Below are positions 25,444-35,393 of a stretch of DNA of 64,000 nucleotides, piece by piece. Under the pieces are notes generated by a model. It worked only from the letters and a program-made list of their open reading frames with translations, was not told the DNA's origin and did no database searches. A program made the position numbers and the translations under genes. The stretch's first letter is position 1. The number at the start of each line of letters is the position of its first letter. The DNA lies in the NCBI GenBank assembly GCA_028343215.1, contig JAOLYB010000002.1:83868-147867 (forward strand). The letters run 5' to 3'. The stretch is from Candidatus Nitrosopelagicus sp. (lineage in GTDB: Archaea > Thermoproteota > Nitrososphaeria > Nitrososphaerales > Nitrosopumilaceae).

Positions 25444-26636
25444 AGATAGGAATACCAAAAGATGGGCGTTTTGGCGAATTTGGTGGAAAATATATTCCAG
25501 AAACGCTTGCACCTGCAATAGAAGAATTAGAAAAAAATTATCTCAAGATTAGAAATGATAAAAATTTCAAAAAAGAACTTGGAAGATTATTAATTGATTA
25601 TGCAGGTAGACCAACTCCAATCTATTTTGCAAGAAATCTTACAAAAACAATCGGGGGAGCAAAAATCTATTTGAAAAGAGAAGATTTGCTACACGGAGGA
25701 GCTCATAAAATCAATAATACGTTAGGACAAGCATTACTTGCTAAACGTATGGGTAAAAAAAGAATTATTGCAGAAACGGGAGCAGGACAACATGGAGTAG
25801 CAACTGCAATGGCATGCGCAAGTTTAGGATTAAAAGCTGAAATTTACATGGGGTATGTAGATACATTACGTCAAAAACAAAATGTTTTCAGAATGGAATT
25901 ATTAGGTGCTAAAGTACACGCAGTGAAATCAGGTTCAAAAACATTGAAAGATGCAATAAATGAAGCAATGAGAGATTGGATTACAAATGTGGACTCAACA
26001 TATTATTTGTTAGGTTCTGCAGTAGGACCACACCCATATCCTCTGATGGTAAGAGATTTTCAAGCAGTAATTGGAGTAGAGATTAAAAAACAAATGAAGA
26101 AAATTCCAAATGCAGTAATTGCATGTGTAGGAGGAGGCTCTAATGCAATAGGAACATTTTATCCATTAATAGATACAAATGCCAAAATTATAGGAATAGA
26201 AGCAGGAGGAAAAGGTGTAAAAACAAAATTACATTCAGCTCCTCTCACTGCAGGTAAAAAAGGAGTTTTACACGGAATGATGACATATCTAATGCAAGAT
26301 AAAGATGGCCAAATTAGTGAAACGCACAGTATTTCTGCAGGACTGGATTATCCAGGAGTTGGACCAGAGCATGCATTTTTAAAAGATGAAAATCGAGTTG
26401 AGTATAAAGCAGTAACTGATGACGAAGTAATTGATGCATTTTTAATTCTAACAAGAACTGAGGGAATCATTCCTGCATTAGAATCGGCACATGCAATAGC
26501 ACATGCAATTAAAATTTCAAAGAAGATGAAGAAAACAGAATCAATTGTAGTTACCCTATCAGGTAGAGGTGATAAAGACATCGATATTGTAAAGGAGTAT
26601 TTGGCCAAAAATGTCAAGAATAAAAGAAAAATTTAA
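25440..26636 (+). CDS. trpB: Tryptophan synthase beta subunit
   Basis: TrpB condenses indole with serine using PLP. The PLP-lysine segment is [20 protein letters not shown], and the phosphate loop is [14 protein letters not shown]. The segments [15 protein letters not shown] and [13 protein letters not shown] are also conserved. Length 398 fits the TrpB1 type that partners TrpA, which follows with a 26-base overlap. Confidence 0.97.
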   Translation: MKIGIPKDGRFGEFGGKYIPETLAPAIEELEKNYLKIRNDKNFKKELGRLLIDYAGRPTPIYFARNLTKTIGGAKIYLKREDLLHGGAHKINNTLGQALLAKRMGKKRIIAETGAGQHGVATAMACASLGLKAEIYMGYVDTLRQKQNVFRMELLGAKVHAVKSGSKTLKDAINEAMRDWITNVDSTYYLLGSAVGPHPYPLMVRDFQAVIGVEIKKQMKKIPNAVIACVGGGSNAIGTFYPLIDTNAKIIGIEAGGKGVKTKLHSAPLTAGKKGVLHGMMTYLMQDKDGQISETHSISAGLDYPGVGPEHAFLKDENRVEYKAVTDDEVIDAFLILTRTEGIIPALESAHAIAHAIKISKKMKKTESIVVTLSGRGDKDIDIVKEYLAKNVKNKRKI

Positions 26637-27411
26637 TCAATTAAAATCAAAAAATGAGAGTGCTTTAATCTCCTATATTATGGCAGGATATCCATCAGAA
26701 AAAATAACACTTGAAGCAGCAAGAGGCCTAATTCAAGGCGGTGCAGATATTATCGAGTTAGGATTCCCATTTTCAGATCCAATTGCAGATGGACCAACGA
26801 TTCAGATGGCAAGCACAGAATCACTGAATAGTGGAACAAAAATTGAAAATTTCTTTACAATTGTAAAAAAAATACGTAAAGAATCAAACATTCCGTTAGT
26901 TTTAATGACATATACAAATATCTTATATAATCAGACGTATCTGAAATTTATTTCACGAGCTAAACAAGCAGGTATTGATGGATTGATTTTACCAGACATG
27001 GCGATAGAAGAATCAAAAGAATATGTCAGAGCTGCTAAAAAAATAGGAATGGATACAATATTTCTTGTATCACCAAATACTGAAAAAGATCGATTAAAAC
27101 AAATTATCAAATCCACATCAGGATTTCTTTACATGGTCGCAGTTTTTGGTACAACAGGAGTTCAAACTAAAATTCACAAATATACACTAGATGCACTCAA
27201 GAATACAAAATATGCTGCAAAAGGAAAAATTCCTGTAGGAATAGGATTTGGAGTGTCTACCGAAAAGGATGTTCAAAAATACGTTTCGTCAGGGGCAGAT
27301 GCAGTAATAGTAGGTAGTGCGAACATAAAGATTATTGAAAACACGCCTACAAATAAGGTTCAAACACGAATTGCGACATTTACAAAAAAACTAAAGAACA
27401 AAACCAGATAA
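26611..27411 (+). CDS. trpA: Tryptophan synthase alpha subunit
   Basis: TrpA cleaves indole-3-glycerol phosphate and passes indole to TrpB. Signature segments are [29 protein letters not shown] (catalytic Glu and Asp), [12 protein letters not shown] and [13 protein letters not shown]. Length 266 is normal. It is the last gene of trpEGDCBA and is followed at a short distance by pyrG, with no obvious terminator. Confidence 0.96.
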   Translation: MSRIKEKFNQLKSKNESALISYIMAGYPSEKITLEAARGLIQGGADIIELGFPFSDPIADGPTIQMASTESLNSGTKIENFFTIVKKIRKESNIPLVLMTYTNILYNQTYLKFISRAKQAGIDGLILPDMAIEESKEYVRAAKKIGMDTIFLVSPNTEKDRLKQIIKSTSGFLYMVAVFGTTGVQTKIHKYTLDALKNTKYAAKGKIPVGIGFGVSTEKDVQKYVSSGADAVIVGSANIKIIENTPTNKVQTRIATFTKKLKNKTR

Positions 27412-27451
27412 CGAAATAAACGAATAAAAACTAGAAGTGTTTAAGAAAAAA

Positions 27452-29053
27452 ATGCAGACAAAGTTTATTTTTGTTACAGGTGGAGTTATGTCAGGATTAG
27501 GAAAAGGGGTAGTTTCATCATCAATTTGCAAATTATTACAGTTATCAGATCAAAAGGTTTCATGTATCAAAATTGATCCATATCTAAATTATGATGCAGG
27601 AACAATGAACCCAATTGCACACGGAGAGGTCTTTGTGACAGATGACGGAGGGGAATGTGATATGGATATAGGAAATTATGAGAGATTTTTGAATCAAGAT
27701 ATACCAAAATCACACAATATTACAACTGCCCAAATCTATTCAAGCGTAATAGAATCTGAGCGAAAAGGAGAATATTTGGGAGCGTGTGTTCAAATTATTC
27801 CACATGTCACAGATGCAATAAAAGATCGAATTAAAAAAATTGCTGCAGATGAAGAATTAGAAATACTAGTGGTAGAGTGTGGAGGAACAGTAGGAGATAT
27901 TGAAAGTTTGCCATTTTTAGAGGCATTAAGACAAATCAGAGTAGAAGAAGGTTCTGAGAATGTAATTTTTGTTCATGTTACATTAGCCCCATCATTAGAT
28001 GTAGTAGGGGAACAAAAAACTAAACCTACACAACATAGCGTTCAAGAATTAAGAAGAATTGGAATTCAACCAGATTTACTTTGTGTGAGATGTTCCATGC
28101 CATTACAAGATAAAACAAGAAATAAAATTTCAATGTTTACAAATGTTACAAACAACGACGTATTCTCATGTCACGATGTTGATTCAATTTTCCAAGTTCC
28201 TGAAATTTTGTATGGTCAAGGTTTGGTAGATGTAATTTTCAAAAAATTCAATAAGATGGGATATGTTAATGCATCTCAGAATTGGGACACATGGAATAAG
28301 ATAGTTAATTCATTACAAAATGAAGGAGATCCAATCAATATTGCAATGGTAGGAAAATACGTGACACTTGCAGACAGCTATGTTAGTGTAAATCATGCAT
28401 TAAAACATGCAGCGGCTTCACTTGGGAAAAAAATTACAATAGATTGGATTGATTCAGAAAATATTAACGGAAACGTGGATACATTATCCAAATATAATGG
28501 AATATTAGTGCCAGGAGGATTTGGTACCAGAGGCTCAGAAGGAATAATAAAAACTGCAAATTTTGCAAGAGAACAAAATATACCATATCTTGGAATATGT
28601 TTTGGATTCCAATTAGCAGCAGTATCATTTGCAAGAAATGTTTGTGAACACGTAGATGCAAATTCAACAGAAATTGAACAAAATACCAACAATCCAATAA
28701 TAGATTTACTCCCAGAACAGGATGGAGTTACAGATATGGGTGGTTCATTGAGATTAGGTGCAAATGATATTAATGTGAAACCAAATACAATAGCAAATAA
28801 AATTTATGGGCAAGATAAAATTTCAAAAAGACATAGACACAGATATGAATTTAATACAAAGTATTTAGATGAATTTGCACAAAAAGGTATGATCTTTTCA
28901 GGTGAAAGTGATGAAGGAAGGAGAATGGAAATTTTAGAAATACCATCTCATAAATTTTTTGTAGGAGTTCAATTCCATCCAGAATTTAACAGTAGACCAG
29001 GATACCCAGAACATGTATTCAAAGCATTCACTACTGCTGCAAATCAGAATTAA
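27452..29053 (+). CDS. pyrG: CTP synthase
   Basis: PyrG aminates UTP to CTP. The N-terminal synthetase domain starts TKFIFVTGGVMSGLGKGVVSSSI with the ATP loop, then KIDPYLNYDAGTMNP. The C-terminal glutaminase has the nucleophile Cys in LGICFGFQLAAVSFARN and the His/Glu pair in GVQFHPEFNSRPG. I chose ATG 27452 (MQTKFIF) over the track's GTG 15 bases upstream. Its end overlaps the convergent NAD-kinase-like gene by 23 bases. Confidence 0.96.
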   Translation: MQTKFIFVTGGVMSGLGKGVVSSSICKLLQLSDQKVSCIKIDPYLNYDAGTMNPIAHGEVFVTDDGGECDMDIGNYERFLNQDIPKSHNITTAQIYSSVIESERKGEYLGACVQIIPHVTDAIKDRIKKIAADEELEILVVECGGTVGDIESLPFLEALRQIRVEEGSENVIFVHVTLAPSLDVVGEQKTKPTQHSVQELRRIGIQPDLLCVRCSMPLQDKTRNKISMFTNVTNNDVFSCHDVDSIFQVPEILYGQGLVDVIFKKFNKMGYVNASQNWDTWNKIVNSLQNEGDPINIAMVGKYVTLADSYVSVNHALKHAAASLGKKITIDWIDSENINGNVDTLSKYNGILVPGGFGTRGSEGIIKTANFAREQNIPYLGICFGFQLAAVSFARNVCEHVDANSTEIEQNTNNPIIDLLPEQDGVTDMGGSLRLGANDINVKPNTIANKIYGQDKISKRHRHRYEFNTKYLDEFAQKGMIFSGESDEGRRMEILEIPSHKFFVGVQFHPEFNSRPGYPEHVFKAFTTAANQN

Positions 29054-30050
29054 TTAATTTCGATATTTCATATATTTTCTGGCGTGAATCTCTAATGGAA
29101 ACTTTCTTTTTGACATACCCTTTTTCTAATAAATGGCTCATAGCCAATCTCACAGTTCTATCAGGCAATAATGTTTTTTTTACAAGTTCTTTTTGGCTCA
29201 TAGAACCCTCATACTCTAAAATCTTAAGAAGTAATTTTGAGCTTGGCGGCATATTAAATAATTCTTCAGCAAGTTTAACTTTTTTAGCAATAGCAGAAAT
29301 TGCTGTCGTATCTTTTTTTAAACGAATAATATTGGCAGAAGGTTCATAATTTGTAGCTTCTACAGAATTTTTTACTTTGTAACGATCCAACCCATCTAAA
29401 ACAACTTCACAATGTAATCTTGATGATATTTCATCAACTTCAATTACACTTGCATTAGATACAATCAATGGTCTTCTAGTAATATCAAGAGAATTTACAG
29501 AAATTATTCCAAATACATCAGAATCTTGGAAAATTACAGGACCACCTGCAGACATAGAATATGCAGAAGAACCAATAGGAGTTGAAATAATCACACCATC
29601 ACTGCTGTCATGCCATACCTCATCACCATTGACTCTCAAAGTATGTTCCATCAACATAGCACTTCGAGATGAAAATACTGCAACATCGTTTAAAACAGGA
29701 TAAACATTTTTTCCATCAATTTTCACACCCAATCTAGTTACCTGTTCAGTCTCAAAATCTAGTTTCTTTATACGAGAAATTAATGATGGAAGCTGTTTCA
29801 AATCAAGTTGTGAAAGAAATCCATCAGATTCAGATTCGTTTATTCCCAAAACAGGAATTGACGAATCAAAAGTTCTATGGAAATAATTTCGAACACCTTT
29901 ATCCCCTCCGAGAACAAATATGCAATCAGATTTTTTATTCTTAGATTTTGTTCCAATTTTTGACGATGAAATATTATTTTCATCTAAAATTTTTTTAAGG
30001 AATTTTTCAGATGAATCCGTTAGTCCAGTTCCAAAGATTCCAACATGCAT
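29031..30050 (-). CDS. NAD kinase-like protein with C-terminal winged-helix domain
   Basis: Residues 1 to about 235 are an ATP-NAD kinase fold. FVLGGDKGVR stands in place of GGDG, GINESESDGFLSQ stands in place of GxxxxLGF, and DGVIISTPIGSSAYSMSAGGP is the substrate loop. Residues of about 260-325 form a winged helix (LLKILEYEGSMSQKELVKKTLLPDRTVRLAMSHLLEKGYVKKK). The fusion suggests a redox-cofactor-sensing regulator or a kinase with DNA-binding ability. Activity is uncertain because of the changed GGDG. Confidence 0.8.
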   Translation of the reverse strand: MHVGIFGTGLTDSSEKFLKKILDENNISSSKIGTKSKNKKSDCIFVLGGDKGVRNYFHRTFDSSIPVLGINESESDGFLSQLDLKQLPSLISRIKKLDFETEQVTRLGVKIDGKNVYPVLNDVAVFSSRSAMLMEHTLRVNGDEVWHDSSDGVIISTPIGSSAYSMSAGGPVIFQDSDVFGIISVNSLDITRRPLIVSNASVIEVDEISSRLHCEVVLDGLDRYKVKNSVEATNYEPSANIIRLKKDTTAISAIAKKVKLAEELFNMPPSSKLLLKILEYEGSMSQKELVKKTLLPDRTVRLAMSHLLEKGYVKKKVSIRDSRQKIYEISKLINSDLQQ

Positions 30051-30081
30051 AGATAGATTATTTTGTTATGCACAATATATG

Positions 30082-30954
30082 TTAGATCTGCTTAAACTCC
30101 ACTATATTATAAAAATAAGAACCATTAGTTTCTAGCGCATTTTTTTCCGGAACTTTCTCAAGACCAAATGCCTTTGATTCTAAGGCAGATTGAGCGGCTC
30201 CGCCTGCAAAGGATAGAGCCCATAGAAAGTCTTTTTCTTTTAACATAGTGCAAACAAATGTAGAACAAAAAATATCTCCAATTCCAGTTGTATCAGTCAG
30301 ATTAATTTTTGGTAAGTGAATTGTATACAATTTATCTTTTACAAGTAAAGATATTTCTTGTTTATTTGTATAAATTACATATTCAATTCCAAGTTTTTGT
30401 AATTGTTTAATTCCATCATTACCTGTAAGACCAGTTAGCGCATGTAATTCATCAGGATTCATCTTGATAGCATTTATGTTGTTAAGATCAAGCGAAGTTC
30501 TTTTTAGAGAGATTTCATTGTTGGAATTTTTTTCTCTTAGAAAACCTTGAGGATCTAAAAAGGTGAAATTATCAGAATTTTTAATTTGCGAATATGTTTC
30601 TAAAGAAATTTCATTAAATACAGGACTGATTATTACTCCATCATTATCATTTTCTATAAAATTAATTTTATCACACATATTTTCTACGAAGAGTTTTCTA
30701 TCAGAACCATTTAGTTCAATTTTAAATCGAGTAGTAGATTGGGAAGACAATGCATCAGGAATATTGATTTTATTTTCTTTGAAAAATTCCTCTAAAGGAT
30801 AATTTGGACCGAATTTGGTGTATAGATTAACATCATGTTTTTGTTTTCGTGCAGTTAATGAGCAATAACTAGCAGGACCTCCAGGCGCATCATATTGTTC
30901 ATTTTCATAAATAATTGTGTCCATCGTACAATGAGAAAATATTCCAACTTTCAT
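30082..30954 (-). CDS. PfkB-family sugar/nucleoside kinase
   Basis: I chose ATG 30954 (MKVGIFSHCTMD) over the TTG at 30963. The ribokinase-type signatures are present: GGPASYCSLTARK near the start and the catalytic loop DTTGIGDIFCSTF near the end, where the usual DTTGAGD has Ile for Ala. Length of about 290 fits PfkB. The substrate cannot be read from sequence. Archaeal PfkB members act on sugars, nucleosides or inositol-like compounds. Confidence 0.85.
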   Translation of the reverse strand: MKVGIFSHCTMDTIIYENEQYDAPGGPASYCSLTARKQKHDVNLYTKFGPNYPLEEFFKENKINIPDALSSQSTTRFKIELNGSDRKLFVENMCDKINFIENDNDGVIISPVFNEISLETYSQIKNSDNFTFLDPQGFLREKNSNNEISLKRTSLDLNNINAIKMNPDELHALTGLTGNDGIKQLQKLGIEYVIYTNKQEISLLVKDKLYTIHLPKINLTDTTGIGDIFCSTFVCTMLKEKDFLWALSFAGGAAQSALESKAFGLEKVPEKNALETNGSYFYNIVEFKQI

Positions 30955-30978
30955 AATGAGCAAAAATTGTGTTTTGTA

Positions 30979-31083
30979 CTACTTATTTGAATCCTTATTT
31001 GCACAATCAGAGCAAAGTGTTTTTCCTTTAACAAATTTAACTTCAATATTAGAAGCAAGACAATTTTCACACAGTCCAGTCAT
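30979..31083 (-). CDS. 34-residue zinc-ribbon micro-protein
   Basis: Not in the ORF track. The minus strand from ATG 31083 reads MTGLCENCLASNIEVKFVKGKTLCSDCANKDSNK and then a stop. Two CxxC knuckles, 17 residues apart, form a likely zinc ribbon. It lies upstream of the PfkB gene in the same direction and could share its transcript. No function is known. Confidence 0.55.
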   Translation of the reverse strand: MTGLCENCLASNIEVKFVKGKTLCSDCANKDSNK

Positions 31084-31137
31084 AATTCGTAATTATTCTT
31101 GATCTTTAAATTGTTTTTTTGAGAGATAATATCTCAC

Positions 31138-31146
31138 TTTATATAT
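31138..31146 (+). promoter_or_regulatory. TATA box of rps26e
   Basis: The sequence tttatatat is centred about 25 bases before the ATG at 31167, with almost no leader between a predicted transcription start and the start codon. This is the leaderless pattern seen at several genes in the window. Confidence 0.6.
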
Positions 31147-31166
31147 CGAAGATTTGAATTTCTAAC

Positions 31167-31457
31167 ATGCCATCAAAACGTGCAAGTAGAGGTAGACGAA
31201 AAGGAGGAAAAGGTTCGTCAGGTACAATCCAATGTGTAAATTGCGCAGGAACTGTTCCAAAAGATAAAGCAAAAAAAGTTACTTCACGTCTAAGCCTAGT
31301 AGAACATCAATTAGCGAAAGAATTACGTGCACAAGGAGCATACATTGCTGCACCGAAAGTTACAAAATGGTATTGTATTTCATGTGCAATACATTTCAAA
31401 GTTCTAAAGATTCGTTCAGCAGATCAGAGACGTAAACATACAAAACTTCGTGGATAA
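31167..31457 (+). CDS. rps26e: Ribosomal protein S26e
   Basis: S26e is a small-subunit protein near the mRNA exit that is shared by eukaryotes and some TACK archaea. The basic N-terminus (PSKRASRGRRKGG) is followed by the zinc knuckles CVNCAG and CISCAIHFKVLKIRSADQRR. Length 96 is normal. The gene is monocistronic and abuts the convergent phospholipid synthase gene with no gap. Confidence 0.93.
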   Translation: MPSKRASRGRRKGGKGSSGTIQCVNCAGTVPKDKAKKVTSRLSLVEHQLAKELRAQGAYIAAPKVTKWYCISCAIHFKVLKIRSADQRRKHTKLRG

Positions 31458-32024
31458 TTATCTATTTTTCATTAAAACTAAAATTCTTTGAGCTAAAGTT
31501 ATTCCTGCAATAATTATTACAATTATTACTGCAATCTCCATAAAACCAATCATTCCTATTATAGCAATAACAAGTAACCTTTCTGCACGTTCACCAATTC
31601 CAATTCCTTGCATCTTTATTCCTGCAGCATCGGCCTTTGCACGTGCATAACTAACCAATAACGAAAGAGTGATGGCTGCAAATACCAAATATGGTTCAGT
31701 ATAATTTCCGATTAAAATTCCAAAAAAGATTGCAACTTCGGCAATTTTATCAAATATAGAATCTAGAAACCCACCAGATTTTGACATTTTATTTGCATAA
31801 CGAGCAACCTGGCCATCAACAATATCAAAGAAACCAGAAGCCAATAATGCAATTCCACCTAAAAGTAATGAATATTCAAATCCAATTCCATAAATTATTG
31901 ATGCAACAAATGCTAATGCAAGACCTATGCCAGTAAATACATTTGGAGACAATCCCGTAGCTGCAAAAGATTTTCCAATTTTTTGTAATACCGGTTTTAA
32001 AGAATCACGTAAGTTATTTAACAA
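31458..32024 (-). CDS. CDP-alcohol phosphatidyltransferase (archaetidylinositol-phosphate-synthase-like)
   Basis: The enzyme joins a polar head group to CDP-archaeol. The family motif D-x2-DG-x2-AR-x9-G-x3-D-x3-D is present as DIVDGQVARYANKMSKSGGFLDSIFDKIAE. Several hydrophobic helices span the membrane. Length 188 fits the archaeal inositol-phosphate/glycerophosphate class, which is my best guess for the head group. It lies 9 bases downstream of the agmatinase gene. Confidence 0.85.
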   Translation of the reverse strand: MLNNLRDSLKPVLQKIGKSFAATGLSPNVFTGIGLALAFVASIIYGIGFEYSLLLGGIALLASGFFDIVDGQVARYANKMSKSGGFLDSIFDKIAEVAIFFGILIGNYTEPYLVFAAITLSLLVSYARAKADAAGIKMQGIGIGERAERLLVIAIIGMIGFMEIAVIIVIIIAGITLAQRILVLMKNR

Positions 32025-32033
32025 TACATTTCC

Positions 32034-32900
32034 TCACTTTTGATTCATTGCAAGTATTATTGAAATCATTCTTGCAGCTAAAGACGCAGTAGCACCATTA
32101 TCAAACATAGGATTCAATTCAACAATATCCGTAGCTTTAATTTTTTTATTTTTTAAAGCAACTACCATATCATGTAATTCACGAGAAGTAATTCCAATTG
32201 CTTCAGGATTTCCAACACCAGGAGCAAAAGCCGGATCTAAGACATCAAGATCAATACTAACATATAGATTTTCAAATTTTTCAGTTAATTTTTCTAATAA
32301 TTTTGGACCATTACCATGTTTGATTTCAGAGTCAGATATAGTTTGAATGTTATTTTCAGTAAGAAATTCTAATTCTTCTTTTACAAATGCACGAGCTCCA
32401 ACGTGAATTATATTTTCAGGACCACGTTCTTCAACAATTCTTCTCAAATATGCAGCATGACTTAATTTAGTACCGGCATATTCATCTCTCAGATCATAAT
32501 GTGCATCAAACACAACATATCCGGTATCTTTAGGATAGCTCAAGTAACTACCATAAGTAAGTGAATGTTCACCTCCAAGAATTATTAATTGATTTGATGT
32601 ATCTTTCAATTCACTCGTAGTTTTTCTAACCATATCAATCATATTTTGAGCAACAACTGTATGTTCTAGATTTCCCAAATCTTTAATGTTAACTTGTTCT
32701 AAATCAACACCAAACTCTGGCATAAAAATTTCAATATTGTTAAACGCATCACGAATTACATCCGGGCCAAAACGACATCCAGGTTTGTATGAATGAGTTG
32801 AATCAAATGGAATTCCAAATAATGTTGCTATAGGTTCAGAATCATCTGCAGGAGAAATAATCTTTGGAGAACTAGTTAGATACAAATCAGAGTAACTCAT
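32034..32900 (-). CDS. speB: Agmatinase (ureohydrolase family)
   Basis: The enzyme hydrolyses agmatine to putrescine and urea with two Mn ions. The metal ligands are in LGGEHSLTYGSYLS, FDAHYDLRDEY and SIDLDVLDPAFAPGVGNPE. Length 288 fits. Agmatinase and arginase share these motifs. The nearby deoxyhypusine synthase, which needs a polyamine donor, favours a polyamine role, although they are separate transcripts. Confidence 0.88.
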   Translation of the reverse strand: MSYSDLYLTSSPKIISPADDSEPIATLFGIPFDSTHSYKPGCRFGPDVIRDAFNNIEIFMPEFGVDLEQVNIKDLGNLEHTVVAQNMIDMVRKTTSELKDTSNQLIILGGEHSLTYGSYLSYPKDTGYVVFDAHYDLRDEYAGTKLSHAAYLRRIVEERGPENIIHVGARAFVKEELEFLTENNIQTISDSEIKHGNGPKLLEKLTEKFENLYVSIDLDVLDPAFAPGVGNPEAIGITSRELHDMVVALKNKKIKATDIVELNPMFDNGATASLAARMISIILAMNQK

Positions 32901-32941
32901 TATACAGATTTCAATTCACTTTAAAATAAAGTAATGCCCAA

Positions 32942-33028
32942 TTAATCAGACTGGCATGAAGAATCATCACATAAACAAAAATTATGAGATTCGCCACAAT
33001 CAGTGCAGATTAGTAACTTTCCATGCAT
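32942..33028 (-). CDS. 28-residue Cys-rich micro-protein
   Basis: Not in the ORF track. From ATG 33028 the minus strand reads MHGKLLICTDCGESHNFCLCDDSSCQSD and then stops. It has CxxC, CxC and one further Cys, plus two His, within 28 residues, so metal binding is likely. An AT-rich TATA-like ttatatttac stretch precedes it. It could be a small zinc protein in front of the agmatinase gene. Confidence 0.5.
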   Translation of the reverse strand: MHGKLLICTDCGESHNFCLCDDSSCQSD

Positions 33029-33084
33029 AAGTTATATTTACAGAATTTGTATTTAACCGCAAAGAAGGAATGATAAATCATCCA

Positions 33085-34935
33085 TTAAACTTGGATAATT
33101 GGTCTTTTTGATAGAAGTGGAGGCAAGTTTAGAGTTGAATGGGGTTTGCCATCATTTTGTTTAGTGATTTCTTCTACAAAATTATCAAATGATATTTCTC
33201 TTACATCACGTTGCGTTCTATCACGAACACTTAGATTCTCAGAGCCAACCTCTTTTTCTCCAATTACAAGTACATATCTAATCCATTCTTTTTCAGATTC
33301 ACGAATGCGTTTTCCAATGGATTCATTTCGGTCATCAATGTCTACACGAATATTTTGTGCAGTTAGTTTTTCAGAAAGTTTTTGTGAAAATTCTAAGAAA
33401 TCATCTGTTAGAGGAATTATGCGGACTTGCGTTGGAGCAAGCCACAATGGGAACATTGGTTTTCTTCCTTCTTTAGCATCAGTAGCACATTTTTCAAGTA
33501 ATGTATACATTACACGTTCAATTGCACCACTAGGAGAATTATGTAAAATAATTGGATTTATTGTTGAGTTATTTTCATCAACGAACTCAATTCCATATCT
33601 TTTACCATTTTCAACATCAATCTGATCAGTAGATAATGCAGATGCTTTTCCTGAGTTGTCTACATAGTTGAATTCCCATTTTAAGACAAAATAGAAAAAT
33701 CGTTCCTTCCACATTTCAATAAGTACTGGTTTATCTAATTTTTTTACCATCTCTAGTATCAAATCTTTATTTTCATTGTAGAAATCTTCAGTGAAACGAA
33801 TTGCCATTTCATAATCTTCATGTTTAATTCCCACATTTGATAAAACATCACGGGATAGATCAAACCGTTTTCTAAATTCAGATATAGCTTGTGGGATATC
33901 TTTACAGAAAGCATGACAGTCAGGCATTGTAAATGCACGTAACCGTCTAAGACCAACTAATTCCCCAGACTGTTCACGTCTAAAGCTGTAACGAGTTAAT
34001 TCATACAATCTATACGGTAAATTTTTGTAAGACATTTGAAAGTCATGTGCCATTAAAAATTGTCCAAAACATGCTGCAAATCTTAGAAATAGTTTTTTTC
34101 CATCGGCATCAATATTGTATTGTCTTGCAGGAAATCGATTGAAATAACTTTCCATACTAGGATGATGTGAGTCATACATTATCGGAGTCTCAACCTCATA
34201 ACCACCATATTCTTTAACTTTATTTGTAACGAATTGTTCCAATAGTCCTTTTATCAAACGACCGTTTGGAAAGTAGCGCATATTCCCATGATCAGATGCA
34301 GATTCATAATCTGCAATAGCCAATTTTTTCATTAATGCTACATGTGGAGGAGGTTCATCAACCTTTCGTTTTTTATCAGATTCATATTTTGCAAGAATTT
34401 CTAATTTTTTATGTTTTGAAAAGTTGAACTTATCAAACTCGACCATTGTTCCATCAGGAGATAGAATAAACCAGTATGATTTTATTTTTGATTCAGATTC
34501 TAATGCAGTAGAAGTTTGTTCTTTTTTATCACTTGCAGTAATTACTTTGGAACTCTCAGCAAGAGGGTGACCTTTTACTTTTACATTGTATGATTTTGTC
34601 CAACCAAAAGGTGCACGACTGACTTCTAGTTCAGATGAGTTAATTTCCATTAATTTAAGCAAAGACAATGCAGTCGATGGAGCAGACAAATCAGAGCTTA
34701 GATGCGCATATGGATACAGTAATAATTTCTTACAACCAATTTTTTCCATAGACTCTTTTATTTGCGAAATTGCATCAAGAGCTACGTTATCATCATCTCC
34801 ATTTTCAACAGCTACAAAACAAACAACAACCTCATCTATTGATACAGGTTTTGGATCAATATCTTCAGCGGATTTTATTTCTTTTTTTGTAGCCTCATAT
34901 GAGATATTATCACAATGTAGTTGCAAGATTCGCAT
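33085..34935 (-). CDS. thrS: Threonyl-tRNA synthetase, archaeal type
   Basis: The N-terminal domain (MRILQLHCDNISYEATKKEI, VENGDD, LLYPYAHLSSDLSAP) is the archaeal DTD-like editing domain that clears Ser-tRNA(Thr). The class II core includes NMRYFPNGRLIKG, RFAACFGQFL, ELTRYSFRREQSGELVGLRRLRAFTMPDCH and the C-terminal anticodon domain (WLAPTQVRIIPLTDDFLEF). I chose ATG 34935, which begins with the conserved MRILQ. Length is 616. Confidence 0.95.
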   Translation of the reverse strand: MRILQLHCDNISYEATKKEIKSAEDIDPKPVSIDEVVVCFVAVENGDDDNVALDAISQIKESMEKIGCKKLLLYPYAHLSSDLSAPSTALSLLKLMEINSSELEVSRAPFGWTKSYNVKVKGHPLAESSKVITASDKKEQTSTALESESKIKSYWFILSPDGTMVEFDKFNFSKHKKLEILAKYESDKKRKVDEPPPHVALMKKLAIADYESASDHGNMRYFPNGRLIKGLLEQFVTNKVKEYGGYEVETPIMYDSHHPSMESYFNRFPARQYNIDADGKKLFLRFAACFGQFLMAHDFQMSYKNLPYRLYELTRYSFRREQSGELVGLRRLRAFTMPDCHAFCKDIPQAISEFRKRFDLSRDVLSNVGIKHEDYEMAIRFTEDFYNENKDLILEMVKKLDKPVLIEMWKERFFYFVLKWEFNYVDNSGKASALSTDQIDVENGKRYGIEFVDENNSTINPIILHNSPSGAIERVMYTLLEKCATDAKEGRKPMFPLWLAPTQVRIIPLTDDFLEFSQKLSEKLTAQNIRVDIDDRNESIGKRIRESEKEWIRYVLVIGEKEVGSENLSVRDRTQRDVREISFDNFVEEITKQNDGKPHSTLNLPPLLSKRPIIQV

Positions 34936-34989
34936 AATGACTGGAATATTTGCCACAACTTATAATTTGCTTAGAGAATATCATATATT

Positions 34990-35115
34990 GTGAAAGAAAA
35001 GAAAGATAAGAATCACAAACATTTTGCAAATGATGATCCCACAAAGTTTGATGAAAAAAGTGCAGAAGATATAGCAAAAGAAGCAATAAAAAAATTCAAA
35101 TCATTAAACAGTTAA
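34990..35115 (+). CDS. 41-residue charged micro-protein
   Basis: Not in the ORF track. From GTG 34990 the frame reads VKEKKDKNHKHFANDDPTKFDEKSAEDIAKEAIKKFKSLNS to a TAA. It is highly charged and its C-terminal half looks helical. It is divergent from thrS and shares the TTAA stop tetranucleotide with the convergent gene. Coding status rests on this fit and composition only. Confidence 0.45.
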   Translation: MKEKKDKNHKHFANDDPTKFDEKSAEDIAKEAIKKFKSLNS

Positions 35116-35360
35116 CTAAACCCTGCACCAAATTCATCACCTTTGGTTAAAGGATCAATATCTTTAGCATTTTTCATTGCAATGTACAAAAATGCTTCAT
35201 TAACTACCTCTTCAGTATTTGAAATATCTACACCCAAAGTAATTGCAAATTTTTGTAAATACTCAAGCGTTTCAGAGGATGGTTCATCTGTAGGAATTTT
35301 TTCTTCAGTGATCTTTAATGCAATTTTATCAATACACTGATTCCTAAAACTGTCGTCCAA
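35112..35360 (-). CDS. Small helical hypothetical protein
   Basis: The 82-residue protein has no recognised domain. It contains SFRNQCIDKIALKITEEKIP and a helical middle (LEYLQKFAITLGVDISNTEEVVNEAFLYIAMKN), and ends in an acidic or Gly tail. It sits downstream of the Cys-rich micro-protein in the same direction. Confidence 0.6.
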   Translation of the reverse strand: MDDSFRNQCIDKIALKITEEKIPTDEPSSETLEYLQKFAITLGVDISNTEEVVNEAFLYIAMKNAKDIDPLTKGDEFGAGFS

Positions 35361-35393
35361 CGTAAAGATATAAAATCACTGTGTAATAAACAA

